Assembly (NCBI GenBank): GCA_900239685.1
Contig: OENT01000595.1
Span: 1 to 64,000, forward strand
Origin: Rotaria macrura
Taxonomy: Eukaryota > Rotifera > Eurotatoria > Philodinida > Philodinidae
Direction: 5' to 3'
Length of the DNA stretch: 64,000 nucleotides
Part shown: positions 60,637 through 64,000 of the stretch, in pieces
Layout of the letters: every line of letters begins with the position of its first letter
Numbering within the stretch: position 1 is the stretch's first letter
Notes under the pieces: model-generated
What the model was told of the DNA's origin: nothing
The model's input: only the letters and a program-made list of their open reading frames with translations
The model's database searches: none
Translations under genes and position numbers: made by a program

Positions 60637-63600
60637 GTTATTGAGAGTTATATGGTTCAATCTGTCGTTGTCAGACAAAACTGGAAACTCATTAATTCAT
60701 TTTATATAATTAAGCTTATCCCATTTCGATAACAATTTTGTTTTGAACTTATTATGTTCCAGAATCGAAACAGGTAACCAATATTCAAGACGGTCAATAT
60801 TCTTGTACACTACCTAAAGTTACCTTTTCGAAACAGTTATTCCGAATGCGTAAAATCAATATCGTGTTTTGAGTACCTGACATTTTTAGAAATTCATATT
60901 CTCCATCATATACTAAAATGAGTAAGAACAAGTGGTTGAATGTGAATGGCAATAAGCACCATAGAATTAAGTATAAGTTAGTTCCACGTTCGTCTTTTTC
61001 ATTTCAGAACACTATTCTTCTCAGATTAGCAAGATTTATATTCATAAAATGTCACCTTTCCGTTTATGGTCTAGTTTTCTCCTATTTTCTGCCGCTGCGA
61101 TAGTATTGATTCGCCTTCGAATGTAGACATTAAACAAATAGAGGAATCAGTGATGACTAGCATTTTTAAAGTAGTATACAGGAATAAATGCGAAAAGTCG
61201 AATATTACAGCTCTTTTGAAACCGGTTACTTTCTTACAGAAGAAGACGAGAGCTAAATTATTTAAAAGAGAAATGAAGATTAAGAAAGATAGAAGAAAAA
61301 TAGTATTCTCCAAAAAAGGACCATTCATGATGCATTGAATACGAAACGCAGATAATTCTTTGTTTCGTATCGAACAAAATGCTCGTCATTACCATCGATT
61401 TAAAACAAAAAACTCATTAGAAAATGATTTTCGAAGTGATCACTAATATGTGTCATTAATCAACAAAGTTTTCATTTTAGTTTACATTCAATGTGTGTTG
61501 ATCTACATATTAGTATTTATTATAGTACTAATATTTTAGACTGAGCTAATTTATAAAATATCGTAAAGAATACTTGAAGATATTAGTCGGAATTATACAT
61601 ATCAAAAAATATAATGAAAAGATAGCAGAAATCTGAATTATAATAATTAAAATTAACTCTAAGTAATTATGGCGAGGAAAAATTTGAGTTATGCTTCATC
61701 TACTTTGATTAGTTGACTTCTTTCTTTCCGACAATTAGCGAATCAGTTTTGTCAAGAATAACACTGATACTTATCATCTAGATATCCTAAGTTTCGGTTA
61801 AAAAATTACCAATGAACTGATTTAGAAACCTATTCGTGAGTTTAAAAAGCCTTTTCAGCAATGGATTTATAGAATCAAGTTTTCTATCGAACATCATGTT
61901 GACTACTTCAAACATTTACTCTAAACAGATCAGCAAAATGTTATTTTCTGCTGATTAAAATTTTATAGCGACAGAAATTCTTGACTAACTAATTCATTTT
62001 ATCTTATTTTTCATAACTTTATCATAATCAAGCTCACAATTCTTTTCTAGATGTGTGCATTAGCAATGCACACGTCTCTGTATTAATTAATTTAACAAAT
62101 AGATAGAAAATTTGTAATCCAGAGATTTTATTGCTGCTAAAAGAGGAATCATGCCATATTTAAACTGCTAGTTATTCTGCTATATTCTAATCGAACTGAA
62201 TCTGAATGATTATATGCGACGTATGTTGAAGATAAAAATTCATTTCATTTTCCTTTTTGTTTTAATGACGATTTTCTTGAAAATACGATGAGATATAATT
62301 CACTTTCTCAAATAATGTCCCACAATAACTTCAAGCTATTTTAGATACATATCCAATCGTTTGACGCCCAATTATTACAAAAACGCCTCCGTAGCATCTC
62401 ATGATGATCAGCATCGTTTCGATTTCCCACTTATTGAGAAAAATCATCCATTTGCCTTAGCAATCCATTCGTCGTTTGTCTTAACGAAGGAGCGGCATGG
62501 ATGATTTGATCTATTCTACATGTACCATAGGCTTGATTTTCAATCAGAATCATAGTAAATCAAACCATGGCTTTGTCTCCATTACATATAATATAAGAGT
62601 GGGAAAACGCTAGGAGAAAAAAAACAATCTGTCCGTCGATTCTCTTATTCATAGGCTTGTTAATATGGAAGGTGGAGAATCTTTGAATGATGAACTACTT
62701 TGTTTTAGAATCGCTATTTATCATGTTACCAAGATTATAATTTTTTTCTGTATTAATCGTGACATAGTTACGTTGAATACAATGCCCCATTCATAGAAGT
62801 GTAAGAATTTTCTGTACATAACAAAGTCTTTCATAGTTTTAGTGCAGATATTCAAATTGAAGTAAAAACTTCAATGAAAGTTGTAGAATTACGTCATAAG
62901 CAACACGAAAATAACGGCAAGTCAATAATAAATTAAGCAACAACAGTCTGGTGCTAATGGTATTCGTCGATTTTTTTCTTAACAACAATCCTGTTTACTT
63001 TCCAAAGAAAATCATTCTCTAATCTAAACTGAAAGAAAAATGAGAAAAATCACCTTCTTTTATTGTGTGTTAGTTGGTCAATCGTGTGATATAAGATAAT
63101 GTTCATTAACGATGTTCATGACATTGATGATTTCCAATTTTTCCTTCAATAAACTATCTACTTTTAAAATGACTTCTCAAAGTTATCATAGAAATCTGAC
63201 TTTGGATTTACATGTGATGTTCAGATTTTCTTTCTTTAAGTCCTCCTAATGGTGCATAAATGAAATGCCCCGGTCATCACTCTCGAAATATGATTTGTTC
63301 AATCTACACTGTATAAATCTATTTACAAGGCGTATAATTTTAGATCTTGATAAAGATAAAGAATAATACAATAACCTCATGCATAAATTTTCAATATCTG
63401 TTAACACTTTCAGTATGTTCTATCTTGGGCAAGTTTTTACTTACAAATGAGCCAAGAACAATATGCCTCAAATAAAAACTACTATGTTAAAAGTTGTAGT
63501 TTTCAAGTTTTGAAAAATTCAAGAATAAAACGAAAAAAAAAACATTTGCGAAGACCTATAAGAGAAAAGTATCAATGTCAATACAGATCCATCAGAGTGC

Positions 63601-64000
63601 TGACAAGATTTTTTCGAATTGCTTCGATCTCATTGAGCTCTGATCAATACTAAGGTACAAACTGAAATAATGTTCTACAGATGAATACGTTTCATGAGTA
63701 CTGCACTTACTAAGGATATTGATTATAACTAGGTCTCACTTATATACAAGATGATAAAAAAGTAGGTGTACATTTTCCTAGCAGCAACAGTGTTGATTGA
63801 ATTATTTAAAACGTTTTCATTACGATTTTACAGTCTGAGTCCTTAAATACAAGTTCTGACAATGTCATTTTGAAAGACAACGAAACATTCTAGTATCTAT
63901 ATCTGAAATAATGTAAAACAAACATTTTTAAAAAGTCAGAAAAATCTTTTACATTAAAGGAACTTTGGTCATAGAAAGGATGACAGGCATCTTATAGCGA
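60637..64000. other. Intergenic, no supported gene
   Basis: AT-rich to the end of the window. Overlapping open frames on both strands at 61071-61338 are chance-like. A stretch on the minus strand at about 62390-62580 has less AT bias and could be decayed coding sequence; unidentified. The basic 68-codon frame at 63447-63653 is unsupported. Confidence 0.35.

Noticed and set aside
60382-60678. Minus-strand frame of 98 codons
   Set aside because: Runs through the GC-rich MITE and its hairpin; composition explains the open frame.
1-64000. tRNA, rRNA, CRISPR and telomeric repeats
   Set aside because: Looked for tRNA-like GGTTCGA arms, spaced direct repeats and short G-rich tandem repeats; none with the required structure was seen.

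Overview
The window reads as nuclear DNA of a small-genome invertebrate, most likely a bdelloid rotifer. It is AT-rich, its introns are mostly 46-80 nt with GT..AG ends, TATA boxes and AATAAA signals can be recognised, and a decayed gene resembles fungal PTR2 peptide transporters, in line with the known habit of bdelloids of carrying fungal and bacterial genes. The species call is inference; nothing here was searched against a database.

Layout: the left edge holds the 3' part of a PTR2-type transporter pseudogene (73-722). A membrane-anchored trypsin-like protease (4897-5898, +) converges on a five-exon N-terminal-RASSF-type gene (6001-8851, -). Then come a small Cys-rich secreted protein candidate (10940-11278, +), a four-exon coiled-coil/ubiquitin-like gene (11533-12271, -), a Tc1-like non-autonomous element (13827-14684) and a coding-like orphan stretch (15148-15538). 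Two M28 metallopeptidase paralogues follow on the minus strand (16451-18251 and 21324-23079). After a long empty stretch there is a piggyBac-type MITE (27781-28314), a Ly6/three-finger GPI-type protein (28686-29235, +), and two members of a small single-pass membrane family (31851-32249 and 37025-37315, -) with a hAT-type element between them (33056-34461). The right third holds twin multi-exon type II membrane proteins with a Ser/Thr stalk and a jelly-roll-like C-terminus (44447-46502 and 55446-57851, +). Between the twins lie two more members of the small membrane family, one intact (51902-52237) and one pseudogene (53658-53999), plus short fold-back repeats. A hAT-type MITE (60318-60628) lies near the right end.

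Taken together, most of the intact genes encode cell-surface or secreted products: a type II protease, two type II zinc exopeptidases, a GPI-anchored three-finger protein, small membrane proteins with mucin-like tails, and the two stalked adhesion-like proteins. The clearest signals for follow-up are the two cases of very recent sequence homogenisation between local paralogues: the M28 pair around the active-site intron, and the twin stalk genes, whose 3' 689 bp differ at 8 positions and are identical through the mini-exons and introns while their 5' halves are diverged. The stalk is built from consecutive phase-1 symmetric exons of 33 nt, which can be gained or lost without changing frame.
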